This document shows positions 1 to 8,768 of a stretch of 64,000 nt of DNA, piece after piece. The notes beneath the pieces are model-generated. The model had not been told where the DNA came from, did no database searches, and saw nothing but the letters and a program-made list of their open reading frames with translations. The position numbers and the translations under genes are program-made. Positions within the stretch are counted from its first letter, which is position 1; every line of letters begins with the position of its first letter. Source of the stretch: Psychroserpens luteus (GTDB lineage Bacteria > Bacteroidota > Bacteroidia > Flavobacteriales > Flavobacteriaceae); NCBI RefSeq assembly GCF_015319355.1, contig NZ_JADILU010000006.1, positions 352,125-416,124 of the forward strand, given 5' to 3'.

Positions 1-2
1 AG

Positions 3-1148
3 ATTGAAGTAACAAATAAAACTAAAGTTGCTTCAAAAGAAGACCTAGCAGTTGTTTATTCACCAGGTGTTGCTCAACCATGTTTAGATATTCAAGAAAA
101 TCCAGAATTAGCTTATGATTATACTATCAAAGGGAATACTGTTGCAATAGTTTCTGATGGTTCTGCAGTGCTAGGGTTAGGTAATATTGGTCCAAAAGCT
201 GCAATTCCGGTTATGGAAGGTAAGGCCATGTTGTTTAAGCAATTTGCAGGAGTAGATGCGTTTCCAATTTGTCTGGACACTCAAAATTCTCAAGAAATTA
301 TCGATACCGTAAAAAGAATTTCCCCTGTTTTTGGTGGTGTAAATTTAGAAGATATTTCTGCACCTCGCTGTTTTGAAATTGAGGCAGCATTGCAAGAGAT
401 TGGAATACCCGTTTTTCATGATGATCAGCACGGAACAGCCATTGTAACTTTAGCAGGAATTTTAAATTCTTGTAAAGTATTGAATAAAAAAATTAGTGAA
501 CTTAAAGTGGTCATCAATGGAGCAGGTTCTGCTGGTGTAGCCATTGCCAAATTACTCAGATGTATAAGTTTAAATCCTTCACAATGTTTATCTGTTAAAG
601 AGATCATTATTTGTGACAGTAAAGGAATCATTCATAAAAACAGAACAAACTTAAATCCTGTAAAAGAAGAGTTATTAACCTATTCTAACCCTAATAATGT
701 TGAAGGTTATTTACAGGATGCTATAATAGGTGCCGATGTATTTATTGGTGTTAGTAAAGGAAATATTTTATCTGCTGAAGATGTTAAAACTATGAATGTA
801 AATCCAGTAATTTTTGCTTTGGCAAATCCAGAGCCAGAAATTACACCTGAAGAAGCTTATAAAGGAGGTGCCGCTATTGTAGCGACCGGACGAAGCGATT
901 ACCCGAACCAAGTAAATAATGTATTGGTGTTTCCAGGTATTTTTAGAGGCGCATTAGACGGTCGAGCAAAAAAAATAACGCCAATTATGAAGTTGGCTGC
1001 TGCTTATGCACTGGCCGATTATGTTGAAAATCCAACAAGAGAGCGAATAATTCCTTCTTCATTTGATGAAGGTATTGTTAATAATGTTTCGAGTGCTGTA
1101 GCCAATTCATGTTCCATAATATCTGAACATAATCACAATAGAATTTAA
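3..1148 (+). CDS. Malic enzyme, 5' end cut by window edge
   Basis: This is a malate dehydrogenase (oxaloacetate-decarboxylating), converting malate to pyruvate and CO2 with reduction of NAD(P). The open frame runs in from the window edge, so the N-terminus is missing; a GTG at 168 is an internal codon and not the start. Visible family features are [11 protein letters not shown] near the start, the [14 protein letters not shown] segment, the divalent-metal region FHDDQHGTA, and a Rossmann fold at [17 protein letters not shown]. The protein stops after the NAD-binding domain, so this is the short form without the C-terminal phosphotransacetylase-like domain of MaeB. NDH-2 follows after 3 nt, so the two are probably co-transcribed. 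Family assignment is firm; cofactor preference cannot be read from the sequence. Confidence 0.93.
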   Translation: MEVTNKTKVASKEDLAVVYSPGVAQPCLDIQENPELAYDYTIKGNTVAIVSDGSAVLGLGNIGPKAAIPVMEGKAMLFKQFAGVDAFPICLDTQNSQEIIDTVKRISPVFGGVNLEDISAPRCFEIEAALQEIGIPVFHDDQHGTAIVTLAGILNSCKVLNKKISELKVVINGAGSAGVAIAKLLRCISLNPSQCLSVKEIIICDSKGIIHKNRTNLNPVKEELLTYSNPNNVEGYLQDAIIGADVFIGVSKGNILSAEDVKTMNVNPVIFALANPEPEITPEEAYKGGAAIVATGRSDYPNQVNNVLVFPGIFRGALDGRAKKITPIMKLAAAYALADYVENPTRERIIPSSFDEGIVNNVSSAVANSCSIISEHNHNRI

Positions 1149-1151
1149 AAT

Positions 1152-2465
1152 ATGAAAACCGAGAATAGTACCAATAATAGTTTTTGCCTTCCCAAAAATG
1201 ATTACCCAATAATAGTGGTAATCGGAGCAGGATTTGCTGGTATAAACTTTATAAAGAAATTAGATAATAAACCAGTACAAATAGTTTTAATTGATCAAAA
1301 CAATTTTCATCAATTTCAACCATTATTGTATCAAGTTGCTATAAGTGGTCTTGAACCAGATGCGATAATATCGCCAGTAAGAAAATTGTTTAAATCATGT
1401 ATTAATATGATTTACAGAATGGCTAAAGTTGAATATATCGATCATGCAATTAATAGAGTTCAAACAGATATTGGCTATGTAGATTATGATCATTTAGTGA
1501 TAGCAACTGGGAGTTCAACTAATTATTATGGTTCAAAAAATATTGAAAAATATAGTATCGGTTTAAAAAATATTCATGATGCTTTAAACATTAGAAGCTG
1601 GATGCTTCAAAACTTAGAAAAAGCTGTAGATGGTTGTAATGTTTTAAATAAAGAAGAGCTTACAAGGTTTGTAATTGTAGGTGGAGGACCAGCTGGAGTT
1701 GAAATGGCAGGTTCTTTGGCAGAGTTTAAAAAGTTTTTACTTAGAAGTGATTACCCTGAAATAAATCCTGATGCTATGAAAATTTATCTGATTCAAGCAG
1801 CAGATAAAGTACTGCCAGCTATGTCTGCAAAAGCGTCCAAACACGCTTTAAAAATATTAAAAAATTTAGAGGTTGAAGTGTTGTTAAATAGTAGAGTAAA
1901 AGATTATGATGGAGAAAAACTATTAATACTTCGCGAAGAGGGAGAGCAAACCATTAATACCAATACTGTAATATGGACTGCTGGTGTAAAAGGTAATGCA
2001 TTAGAGGGTATTCCAGAAACCGCATTAGTTCCTGGTAATAGATTAAAAGTAAATGAAAATAGCCAAGTAGAAGGCTTAAAAAATGTTTACGCTATAGGAG
2101 ATGTTGCCGCTATGATTACAGAAGATAATCCTAGAGGACACCCAATGGTTGCTCAAGTTGCAATTCAACAAGGAAAAGCGTTAGCTAAAAACATTTTAAC
2201 AAAAATTGAAACGGGAAGTTACTTAAATAAATTTCACTATGTCGATAAAGGGTCTATGGCAACTATAGGTAAAAAAGATGCTGTTGCAGATTTAAAATTT
2301 ACTTTTTTAGACGGTAGAATTGGTTGGGTACTTTGGTCTATTATTCATCTTGTTTCAATTACTGGTTTTAAAAATCGATTTAGAGTGGCATTTAGTTGGA
2401 TTATGAAGTACTTTTCTTATGACAAAGCCAACCAACTAATTGTTAGAAAATACGAAAGAAAATAA
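1152..2465 (+). CDS. ndh: Type II NADH:quinone oxidoreductase (NDH-2)
   Basis: A 437-residue single-subunit FAD enzyme that passes electrons from NADH to membrane quinone without pumping protons. There are two Rossmann nucleotide-binding motifs, GAGFAGI near residue 25 for FAD and GGGPAGVE near residue 177 for NADH. A conserved YAIGDVA segment near residue 313 and the Q-rich VAQVAIQQGK stretch that follows are typical of the family. The C-terminal 60 residues are amphipathic and hydrophobic, as expected for peripheral attachment to the inner face of the cytoplasmic membrane. The gene lies 3 nt after malic enzyme and 12 nt before an aldehyde dehydrogenase, suggesting one redox operon. Confidence 0.93.
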   Translation: MKTENSTNNSFCLPKNDYPIIVVIGAGFAGINFIKKLDNKPVQIVLIDQNNFHQFQPLLYQVAISGLEPDAIISPVRKLFKSCINMIYRMAKVEYIDHAINRVQTDIGYVDYDHLVIATGSSTNYYGSKNIEKYSIGLKNIHDALNIRSWMLQNLEKAVDGCNVLNKEELTRFVIVGGGPAGVEMAGSLAEFKKFLLRSDYPEINPDAMKIYLIQAADKVLPAMSAKASKHALKILKNLEVEVLLNSRVKDYDGEKLLILREEGEQTINTNTVIWTAGVKGNALEGIPETALVPGNRLKVNENSQVEGLKNVYAIGDVAAMITEDNPRGHPMVAQVAIQQGKALAKNILTKIETGSYLNKFHYVDKGSMATIGKKDAVADLKFTFLDGRIGWVLWSIIHLVSITGFKNRFRVAFSWIMKYFSYDKANQLIVRKYERK

Positions 2466-2477
2466 AACACGAAATTT

Positions 2478-3863
2478 ATGTTACAAATAACATCACCTTA
2501 CGATTTAAGTCTCATCAAAGAAATTCCTTTAGTTGGAAAAGTTGAAGTGGAAAAAGCACTTTCAACAGCTTATAACTTATTTCAAAATCAATCTAAATGG
2601 ATCGCTCCACACGAGCGCATTGCAATTTTGAAGCGTACAGCAAATATAATGGAAACTAGAATTGATGAATTAACCAAAACTGCTGCTCAAGAAGGTGGGA
2701 AACCTTTAGTAGATTCTAAAATTGAAGTTTTAAGAGCCATTAATGGTGTTCAAATTGCTGCAGAAACTATTGGACAACTAAAAGGAGAACAAATTCCTAT
2801 GGGATTAACCAAAGCCTCAGAAAATCGCTTGGGTTTTACCACTCGTGAACCTATTGGAGTGGTTAGTTCTATTAGTGCTTTTAATCATCCATTAAATTTA
2901 ATTGTTCATCAAGTAATAACGGCTGTTGCTGCTGGTTGCCCAGTTATTGTTAAACCTGCACTTACAACGCCTTTATCGTGTTTGGCTTTAGTGGATATTA
3001 TAAAAGAAGCTGGCTTGCCAGATGGTTGGTGTCAGGCTATAATTTGTAAAAATGAAGATGCTGAGGTTTTAGTTACTGATAAAAGAATTAATTACTTTTC
3101 ATTTATAGGCTCTTCAAAAGTAGGCTGGTATTTAAAATCAAAATTAGCACCAGGTACAAGGTGCGCTTTAGAACATGGTGGAGCAGCTCCAGTGATTGTT
3201 GAAAAGGATGCGGATTTAAGTGAGATGTTACCATCACTTTTAAAAGGTGGTTTTTATCATGCAGGACAAGTTTGTGTTTCGGTGCAACGTGTTTTTGTTC
3301 ATGAATCAATTTGTGAGGATGTTGCCAATAAATTAGCTGAAATGACAAGTAAATTAGTAGTTGGTAATCAAATGGATCCAGCAACAGAAGTTGGACCACT
3401 AATCTTACCTAGAGAAGTAAATCGTGTAGAAGAATGGGTGAATGAAGCTGTAACTAGAGGAGCAAAAGTGTTAGCTGGTGGAAGACGAATTTCTGAAACC
3501 TGTTATGAGCCAACTGTTTTATTAAATCCGCCAATGGATGCTAAGGTTTCTACTTCAGAAATATTTGGGCCTGTGGTTTGTGTTTACTCTTATTCAGATA
3601 GAGAAAAAGCCATAGAAAAAGCCAATAGTTTGGATGTACATTTTCAAGCTTCTGTATTTACTAAAAATTTAGATATAGCATTAGACTGTGTTAAAAAATT
3701 GAACGCTACAGCTGTAATGGTAAACGATCATACCGCATTTCGGGTAGACTGGATGCCTTTTGGTGGTAGAGATGCTTCAGGAATTGGAATGGGAGGTATT
3801 CAGTACACAATGCATGAAATGACAAGAGAAAAACTCATGGTTATTAAAAGCAATGTACTATAA
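2478..3863 (+). CDS. NAD(P)-dependent aldehyde dehydrogenase
   Basis: A 461-residue member of the aldehyde dehydrogenase superfamily, oxidising an aldehyde to a carboxylate. The general-base Glu lies in LEHGGAAPV (about residue 232) and the catalytic Cys in GQVCVSVQR (about residue 266). The coenzyme loop FIGSSKVGW and the EIFGPVV motif near residue 362 are intact, and the length is normal. The substrate cannot be read from sequence; lactaldehyde- or succinate-semialdehyde-type enzymes are the nearest in general appearance. It is the last gene of the malic enzyme/NDH-2 group; a small exported protein begins about 150 nt later. Confidence 0.88.
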   Translation: MLQITSPYDLSLIKEIPLVGKVEVEKALSTAYNLFQNQSKWIAPHERIAILKRTANIMETRIDELTKTAAQEGGKPLVDSKIEVLRAINGVQIAAETIGQLKGEQIPMGLTKASENRLGFTTREPIGVVSSISAFNHPLNLIVHQVITAVAAGCPVIVKPALTTPLSCLALVDIIKEAGLPDGWCQAIICKNEDAEVLVTDKRINYFSFIGSSKVGWYLKSKLAPGTRCALEHGGAAPVIVEKDADLSEMLPSLLKGGFYHAGQVCVSVQRVFVHESICEDVANKLAEMTSKLVVGNQMDPATEVGPLILPREVNRVEEWVNEAVTRGAKVLAGGRRISETCYEPTVLLNPPMDAKVSTSEIFGPVVCVYSYSDREKAIEKANSLDVHFQASVFTKNLDIALDCVKKLNATAVMVNDHTAFRVDWMPFGGRDASGIGMGGIQYTMHEMTREKLMVIKSNVL

Positions 3864-3933
3864 AAATTAGAATGTAATTGCTTATAAATAATATAAAGCC
3901 ACAAAATGCAATGCTTAATGTTTTAAGTAGTTT

Positions 3934-3961
3934 TCAATTGTCAATTGTCAATTGTCAATTG
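3934..3961. repeat. Four tandem copies of heptamer TCAATTG
   Basis: Four perfect head-to-tail copies of TCAATTG, followed by a degenerate TCAG / TTTCAG continuation. The core CAATTG is itself palindromic. It sits in the gap between the aldehyde dehydrogenase and the small exported protein. It is probably a slippage-prone microsatellite; whether copy number influences transcription of the gene at 4011 is unknown. Confidence 0.9.
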
Positions 3962-4010
3962 TCAGTTTTCAGTTATTCTCCGTCTATATTTAATATAAAA
4001 TATAAATTCA

Positions 4011-4586
4011 ATGTATTATAAAAAGTTGTTAATTATCGTAATACTTTCAATGTCAGGACAGGTGTTTTCACAATCTGAAGGAAATACTTCTAAGAGAAAA
4101 ATAGAAATAGGAACTGAATTACAGGTCTACCCCGTTGGTTATATGACTATGATAACTTCGAATATTTTTATAAAGGAAGATTTAGCGCTTCGATTTAGGT
4201 TAGGTGGTAATTTTGCTAATCGAGAAGATTTTAGCGGGTTTAATGATGACGAAGTTGCTGAGGGTTTTGGTGGAAGTTTTGGATTGGTAAAATATATGCC
4301 TTACTGGAAAGGTAATTTCATTTTCGGTGCATCGTTAGACACGTGGAATATGTGGACTAAATGGAAAGATGGTATAAATACATCAAACCCTACATCTGGA
4401 ACCACGTACAATTTAGTTATACAACCTTGGATAAATGCGGGCTATTTATGTAATCTATCAAATAAATGGAATGCAGGAATTTCATTGGGATTCGGAAGAG
4501 AAATAAATGTCATAACTCGTGGCGAAAATGTTGGCGAAGGTTGGATGGGAATTGCAACATTTTCATTGAATTATGTGTTAAATTAA
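4011..4586 (+). CDS. Small exported protein, possible outer-membrane beta-barrel
   Basis: A 191-residue protein not recognised as a named family. Residues 1-21 form a clear Sec signal peptide ending GQVFSQ, with no lipobox. The mature part has alternating hydrophobic/polar strands, many Gly and aromatic residues, and ends in a strand finishing with the hydrophobic LNYVLN. This resembles small outer-membrane barrels (about 8 strands) common in Bacteroidota. It is separated from the aldehyde dehydrogenase by the heptamer repeat, so it probably has its own promoter. Localisation is an inference from composition. Confidence 0.7.
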   Translation: MYYKKLLIIVILSMSGQVFSQSEGNTSKRKIEIGTELQVYPVGYMTMITSNIFIKEDLALRFRLGGNFANREDFSGFNDDEVAEGFGGSFGLVKYMPYWKGNFIFGASLDTWNMWTKWKDGINTSNPTSGTTYNLVIQPWINAGYLCNLSNKWNAGISLGFGREINVITRGENVGEGWMGIATFSLNYVLN

Positions 4587-4799
4587 GTTTGAATATATTC
4601 ATTTTTATAAGTATATACATTGGTTTCATAAAATGATGTTTTTGGCATTATCTTCTACTAGTAAAAAACCTAAGAAAGGATATAAAACATCCATACATTA
4701 CTTCAAGAATATATGTCAAATTTATATGTTATTTATCTTGTCAAATTTTGCTAATTCTGTTGATAATTGGTTCGACATTTTTTCTGTACGCTCTACTAC

Positions 4800-4830
4800 A
4801 AGCCAGATACGAAAGTATTTGGCTTTTTTT
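4800..4830 (+). terminator. Intrinsic terminator
   Basis: An 11-bp stem (AAGCCAGATAC pairing with GTATTTGGCTT, one G-U pair) with a GAAA tetraloop, followed by a run of T. It lies in the 397-nt gap after the exported protein at 4011 and reads with the plus strand. A weak 88-codon frame in this gap (4633-4899) runs through the hairpin and is not considered a gene. Confidence 0.8.
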
Positions 4831-4929
4831 TACCCTTATTTTTATAGTTTTATGTTGGTTATGCAATCTTCTTATTATAAACCAATGATTAAGGTGTAAA
4901 GGTGTTAATCCAATTCCCATTATTCATAA

Positions 4930-4959
4930 AAAAACCTTTCAAGAAATTGAAAGGTTTTT
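4930..4959. terminator. Bidirectional intrinsic terminator between convergent units
   Basis: A 13-bp stem (AAAAACCTTTCAA with TTGAAAGGTTTTT) and a GAAA loop, flanked by A-runs on the left and T-runs on the right so that it can act in both directions. It ends 24 nt beyond the glgC stop codon, consistent with ending the minus-strand glycogen operon and backing up the terminator at 4800. Confidence 0.85.
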
Positions 4960-4983
4960 GAACTGTTTTTATGTTTAAGGTAT

Positions 4984-6258
4984 TTAAAATTTATCTATTA
5001 CAAATCCTTTAGGAATGGTAGCGCCTTTTTTAATAACAACAATGCCATCTTTTACTAAGTATGTATCTGTTTCGGTATCTTCTAAATGTTTACCTCCATT
5101 TATTCTAACATCATCAGCGATTCTACAATTTTTATCAATAATGGTGTTCTTTATAAAGCAACGTTCTCCAATGCCTAATAAAACGCCAATCTTATTTTTA
5201 TCAATCTCTTCAAGCGTTTCATAATGATCTGTACCCATCATATATGTATTAGAGACTGTTGTCTCTTTGCCAATTCTTGATCTAATACCTATAACTGATT
5301 TTTCAATTTTTGCTGCACTAATGAGGCAACCTTCAGCAATAATAGATCTTACTAACGTTGTGCCTGCAATCTTGCTTGTAGGTAGCATTCTTGCTCTAGT
5401 GTAAACGCGTTTCTTTTTATCGTATAAGTCAAATTTTGGAATATCTTCTGTGAGTCCAATATTAGCTTCAAAGAATGAATCTATGTTTCCGATATCTGTC
5501 CAATATCCTTCATATTGATAACTCAATGTTTTATGATTTTCAATACTTTGTGGTATAATCTCTTTTCCGAAGTCATTAGTTTCTGGGTTTTCCATCAATT
5601 TGGTCAACAAATCTCTATTGAAAATATAAATACCCATTGAAGCTAGGTAATGTCTTCCTTGGTTTTTCATTTCATCACTAACCTCTGAAGTCCATTCTGG
5701 TAGAAGCTTTTCATCTGGCTTTTCAATAAATGAGGTCACTACATTTTTGTCATCAGATTTCATAATACCAAAAGATGTTGCTTCTTTTGCATTTACAGGT
5801 ATAGTTGCAATAGATATTTCTGCATTACTTTTTTCATGAGCCTCAATCATTTTTTTGTAATCCATTTGGTATAATTGATCTCCAGATAGAATTAAAAAAT
5901 ATTTAAAGTCATGTCTTAGAAAATGATGCATACTTTGTCGAACAGCATCTGCTGTACCTTGAAACCATGTTTTATTATTAGGTGTTTGCTCTGCAGCTAA
6001 TACATCTACAAAAGCAGAACTGAAAAAGCTAAAGTGATAGGTGTTTTTAATATGACGATTTAATGAAGCCGAATTAAATTGCGTCAATACAAACATTCTT
6101 TTTATGTCTGAGTTGATGCAATTAGATATAGGAATATCTACCAATCGATACTTTCCTGCAATAGGTACTGCTGGTTTTGAACGTTCGGCAGTTAGAGGGT
6201 ATAGTCTTGAGCCTTGTCCTCCTCCTAAAATTATTGATAATACATCATTATTAATCAT
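4984..6258 (-). CDS. glgC: Glucose-1-phosphate adenylyltransferase (ADP-glucose pyrophosphorylase)
   Basis: A 424-residue enzyme making ADP-glucose from glucose-1-phosphate and ATP, the committed step of bacterial glycogen synthesis. The nucleotidyltransferase signature LGGGQGSRLYPLT lies near residues 11-23, followed by KPAVPIAGKYRLVDIPISN. The substrate loop IEKP is near residue 157 and a left-handed beta-helix fills the C-terminal third. Length is normal. It is the second gene of a two-gene minus-strand operon, 5 nt after the glycogen synthase, supporting the pathway assignment. Confidence 0.96.
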   Translation of the reverse strand: MINNDVLSIILGGGQGSRLYPLTAERSKPAVPIAGKYRLVDIPISNCINSDIKRMFVLTQFNSASLNRHIKNTYHFSFFSSAFVDVLAAEQTPNNKTWFQGTADAVRQSMHHFLRHDFKYFLILSGDQLYQMDYKKMIEAHEKSNAEISIATIPVNAKEATSFGIMKSDDKNVVTSFIEKPDEKLLPEWTSEVSDEMKNQGRHYLASMGIYIFNRDLLTKLMENPETNDFGKEIIPQSIENHKTLSYQYEGYWTDIGNIDSFFEANIGLTEDIPKFDLYDKKKRVYTRARMLPTSKIAGTTLVRSIIAEGCLISAAKIEKSVIGIRSRIGKETTVSNTYMMGTDHYETLEEIDKNKIGVLLGIGERCFIKNTIIDKNCRIADDVRINGGKHLEDTETDTYLVKDGIVVIKKGATIPKGFVIDKF

Positions 6259-6263
6259 AGTTT

Positions 6264-7466
6264 TTATATTACAGATTGGTATAGTTCTTTTACTTGAAGA
6301 GCGATGGCTTTCCAGTCGAAATGATTTTCAACGCGATTGCGTCCTTTCTTAGACATTGAGTTTCTTATAGCTAAATTACTAATTAATTGATTAACACCTT
6401 CGGCTAAATCTTTAGAGAATTTCTCGGGATCTACGGGTTCAAAAGGTGCTTCTTTTTGTTGTTCCACAGGAATAAGTAAGCCTGTTTCATTATGAACAAC
6501 AACTTCTTTTATGCCACCAACTGCACTAGCAACTACTGCTGTTTCGCAGGCCATGGCTTCGATATTTATAATTCCGAAAGGTTCATAGATTGACGGACAA
6601 CAAAATACATCTGCATGTGAGTATAACTGAATAATGTCTTTTTTATTTAACATTTCAGAAATCCAGATGACGTTATCTCTTTCTTTTTGAACTTCAGCAA
6701 CACTTTCTTGCATCTCTTTTTCAATTTCTTTGGTATCTGGAGCACCAGCACATAATACAATTTGAGTGTCTTTATCTATATATTTAATAGCGTTAATTAA
6801 GTGAATGATTCCTTTTTGTCGTGTTATTCTTCCAACGAAAAGTACATAGGGTTTAGTGTCGTCAATATTGTAGCGTTCTAAGGCAGATTTGTTTGAAGTG
6901 ACTTTGTATTCGTCCAGATTAATACCATTATAGATGACTTTAATTTTATCTTCTTGAACATCAAAATGATTGAGAACATCTATTTTTGTTTCTTCGGAAA
7001 CCGCAATAATCGCATCAGCCATTTCTATTGCAGTTTTTTCTATCCAAGATGATGCATCATAACCTTTGCCTAGTTGTTCTCTTTTCCATGGGCGAAGCGG
7101 TTCTAATGAGTGAGTTGTTACTACTAAAGGTGTGCCATAGCAAAGTTTAGAAACAATTCCTGCAAATTGTGCATACCATGTGTGACAATGCACTACATCG
7201 GCATCAAAATGTCCTGTATTCATCCTTATACAGGTTTCCATGAATTTAAAAATAGGTTTTAAATTCTCCTTGGTATTAGATACATCTAAAATTTCCGAAG
7301 AAAAACCTTTAACACTTAGATTATTTGATTTTACGTCTTGATCTCCAACACATCTAACTTCAACTTCCATTAAGTTGGCTAATTCGTTGGCTAAATATTC
7401 TACATGAACTCCTGCGCCTCCATAGACATAAGGAGGGAATTCTCTGGTGTAAAAAACAACTTTCAT
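6264..7466 (-). CDS. GT4-family glycogen synthase (GlgM/actinobacterial GlgA type)
   Basis: A GT-B glycosyltransferase of about 400 residues that should use ADP-glucose from the adjacent GlgC. The N-terminus KVVFYTREFPPYVYGGAGVHVEYLANEL and the C-terminal donor motif PSIYEPFGIINIEAMAC are those of the GT4 glycogen synthases known from actinobacteria, rather than the longer GT5 GlgA of E. coli. Members of that group make either alpha-1,4-glucan or maltose-1-phosphate; sequence alone does not decide. The ATG at 7466 was chosen over an upstream TTG at 7475 because it gives the usual family N-terminus. The gene is divergent from the alginate locus, 285 nt away. Confidence 0.85.
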   Translation of the reverse strand: MKVVFYTREFPPYVYGGAGVHVEYLANELANLMEVEVRCVGDQDVKSNNLSVKGFSSEILDVSNTKENLKPIFKFMETCIRMNTGHFDADVVHCHTWYAQFAGIVSKLCYGTPLVVTTHSLEPLRPWKREQLGKGYDASSWIEKTAIEMADAIIAVSEETKIDVLNHFDVQEDKIKVIYNGINLDEYKVTSNKSALERYNIDDTKPYVLFVGRITRQKGIIHLINAIKYIDKDTQIVLCAGAPDTKEIEKEMQESVAEVQKERDNVIWISEMLNKKDIIQLYSHADVFCCPSIYEPFGIINIEAMACETAVVASAVGGIKEVVVHNETGLLIPVEQQKEAPFEPVDPEKFSKDLAEGVNQLISNLAIRNSMSKKGRNRVENHFDWKAIALQVKELYQSVI

Positions 7467-7694
7467 AATAGGCAATTTTTAGTTAGGTGTAAGTTCGGAA
7501 TAATTGAAGGATTACTATTTAATTTAGAATTAAATGTAGGTTAAAGTTAACTTTTTTTATAAAGTTTGCAATATCTAGGTAGAATTAATAAAAAATTTTT
7601 AAAGGACTCTCATGAAATTTAAATTTTGCATCATTATTAAACTCACTAATTTGAGGTATAATAAATATGAATTATTTAATATATGGTTTGAATA

Positions 7695-7725
7695 TTTGCA
7701 TATTTCTTAATTATACATATATTTG
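7695..7725 (+). promoter_or_regulatory. Bacteroidota-type promoter of the first alginate-lyase operon
   Basis: A -33 element TTTG at 7695-7698, exactly 19 nt of spacer, and a perfect -7 element TATATTTG at 7718-7725 (consensus TAnnTTTG). The predicted transcription start falls inside the adjacent operator, leaving a leader of only about 20 nt before the PL7 start codon. The same architecture recurs at 20207-20236. Confidence 0.75.
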
Positions 7726-7750
7726 GTAAACCAATCTGGTAAACCAATTA
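7717..7750. promoter_or_regulatory. Twin GntR-type operator, copy 1
   Basis: Two dyads, TTGGT-AA-ACCAA (7723-7734) and TGGT-AA-ACCA (7737-7746), with centres 13 bp apart. The first overlaps the -7 box, so a bound repressor would block RNA polymerase. A 34-bp stretch, 7717-7750, is identical to 20228-20261 before susC. The TGGT...ACCA core matches the general FadR/GntR operator type, and a FadR-subfamily GntR lies at 27073. In Zobellia galactanivorans a GntR repressor (AusR) is known to control the alginolytic operon; equivalence here is inferred. Confidence 0.82.
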
Positions 7751-7751
7751 T

Positions 7752-8690
7752 ATGATTCATCTGAAAACGATAATAAAAAATACTAGTTTAGGTTTTATAT
7801 TTACATTAGGATTGATAATTTTTATTGGATGTTCTGGTGATGAATCATCTATTAGTAATGGGGTAATTGACGAAGTTATTGATAATGAGGAAACTGAAGA
7901 GAACAATAGTTCTTATGCCAATATCAATTTTGCCAACTGGAAAGTCACACTGCCTGTAGACGAAAGCAATAATGGCAGTCCAGATGAATATCAACCGTCT
8001 CAATTAATTAACTTAGGATATCAGACTTTAGAACCTGTAATGCCTTATATGTATGACGACGTATCTGACGTCTCATTAATATTTTATGCATTTCCAGATA
8101 TATCTACAACAAACAGCTCTTATTCTAGAACCGAATTAAGAGAACTGATAAACACAAATAACTCTAGTGAAAATTGGACTTTATTAGAAGGTGGTGAAAT
8201 GATTGGAAGACTAAAAGTGGATGCTGTTTCAGAAAATATAGAATCTAGCGATGATTATCATAAAGTAATTATCATGCAAATTCACGGAATCATATCGGAA
8301 GAAGACATGGATACCCATGGTTTTTCATCTAATAACGGTCCACCATTAATAAAAATTTATTGGAAAGATGGTTACGTATGGTCACATAAAAAATCGTTAA
8401 TAGACGAAACTACAAATGGTGACGATTTATTAGACACATCAAGTAACACATGGGCAGATATTAAAGTTAATCTTGGTTATGTTGGGAATAATCCTTTTTA
8501 TTTCAGGATTACAGCAAGTGATGCTAAAATAGAACTTCAGCTTAACACAGATATGCCTTATATTTATGAAGATATTAGTCTAGACAAATGGCCATACGAA
8601 AACTACTTTAAAGCAGGTAATTATTTAACAACGACTGATGTAGGTGGATTTTCTTATGTTAAGTATTACAGCTTAAGTGTCACACATTAA
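7752..8690 (+). CDS. Alginate lyase PL7, lipoprotein
   Basis: A 312-residue alginate lyase that cleaves the polymer by beta-elimination. The signal peptide ends in a lipobox at Cys27 (FIGC), followed by an acidic Ser/Glu/Asn linker, so it is probably displayed on the outer membrane. The PL7 jelly-roll starts near residue 58, with the three family motifs SRTELRE (125-131), QIHG (176-179; catalytic His) and YFKAGNY (285-291; catalytic Tyr). Length is that of a one-domain PL7. The start codon lies only 2 nt after the operator, with no other Met nearby, implying a very short leader. It is the first gene of the alginate locus. Confidence 0.93.
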   Translation: MIHLKTIIKNTSLGFIFTLGLIIFIGCSGDESSISNGVIDEVIDNEETEENNSSYANINFANWKVTLPVDESNNGSPDEYQPSQLINLGYQTLEPVMPYMYDDVSDVSLIFYAFPDISTTNSSYSRTELRELINTNNSSENWTLLEGGEMIGRLKVDAVSENIESSDDYHKVIIMQIHGIISEEDMDTHGFSSNNGPPLIKIYWKDGYVWSHKKSLIDETTNGDDLLDTSSNTWADIKVNLGYVGNNPFYFRITASDAKIELQLNTDMPYIYEDISLDKWPYENYFKAGNYLTTTDVGGFSYVKYYSLSVTH

Positions 8691-8768
8691 ACTATAAAAT
8701 TTTAGAGCTTTTTAAAACGAAAAACTTTTTGTATTAAAAAAAAATAACAGCACATTAATAATTCTTTT

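Noticed and set aside
3103-3399. 98-codon minus-strand frame inside the aldehyde dehydrogenase
   Set aside because: It lies wholly within a convincing gene in another frame, with His/Leu-rich composition typical of antisense shadows.
4633-4899. 88-codon plus-strand frame in the gap after the exported protein
   Set aside because: It runs straight through a strong intrinsic terminator (4800-4830), has no recognisable domain and has a composition like translated AT-rich noncoding DNA.
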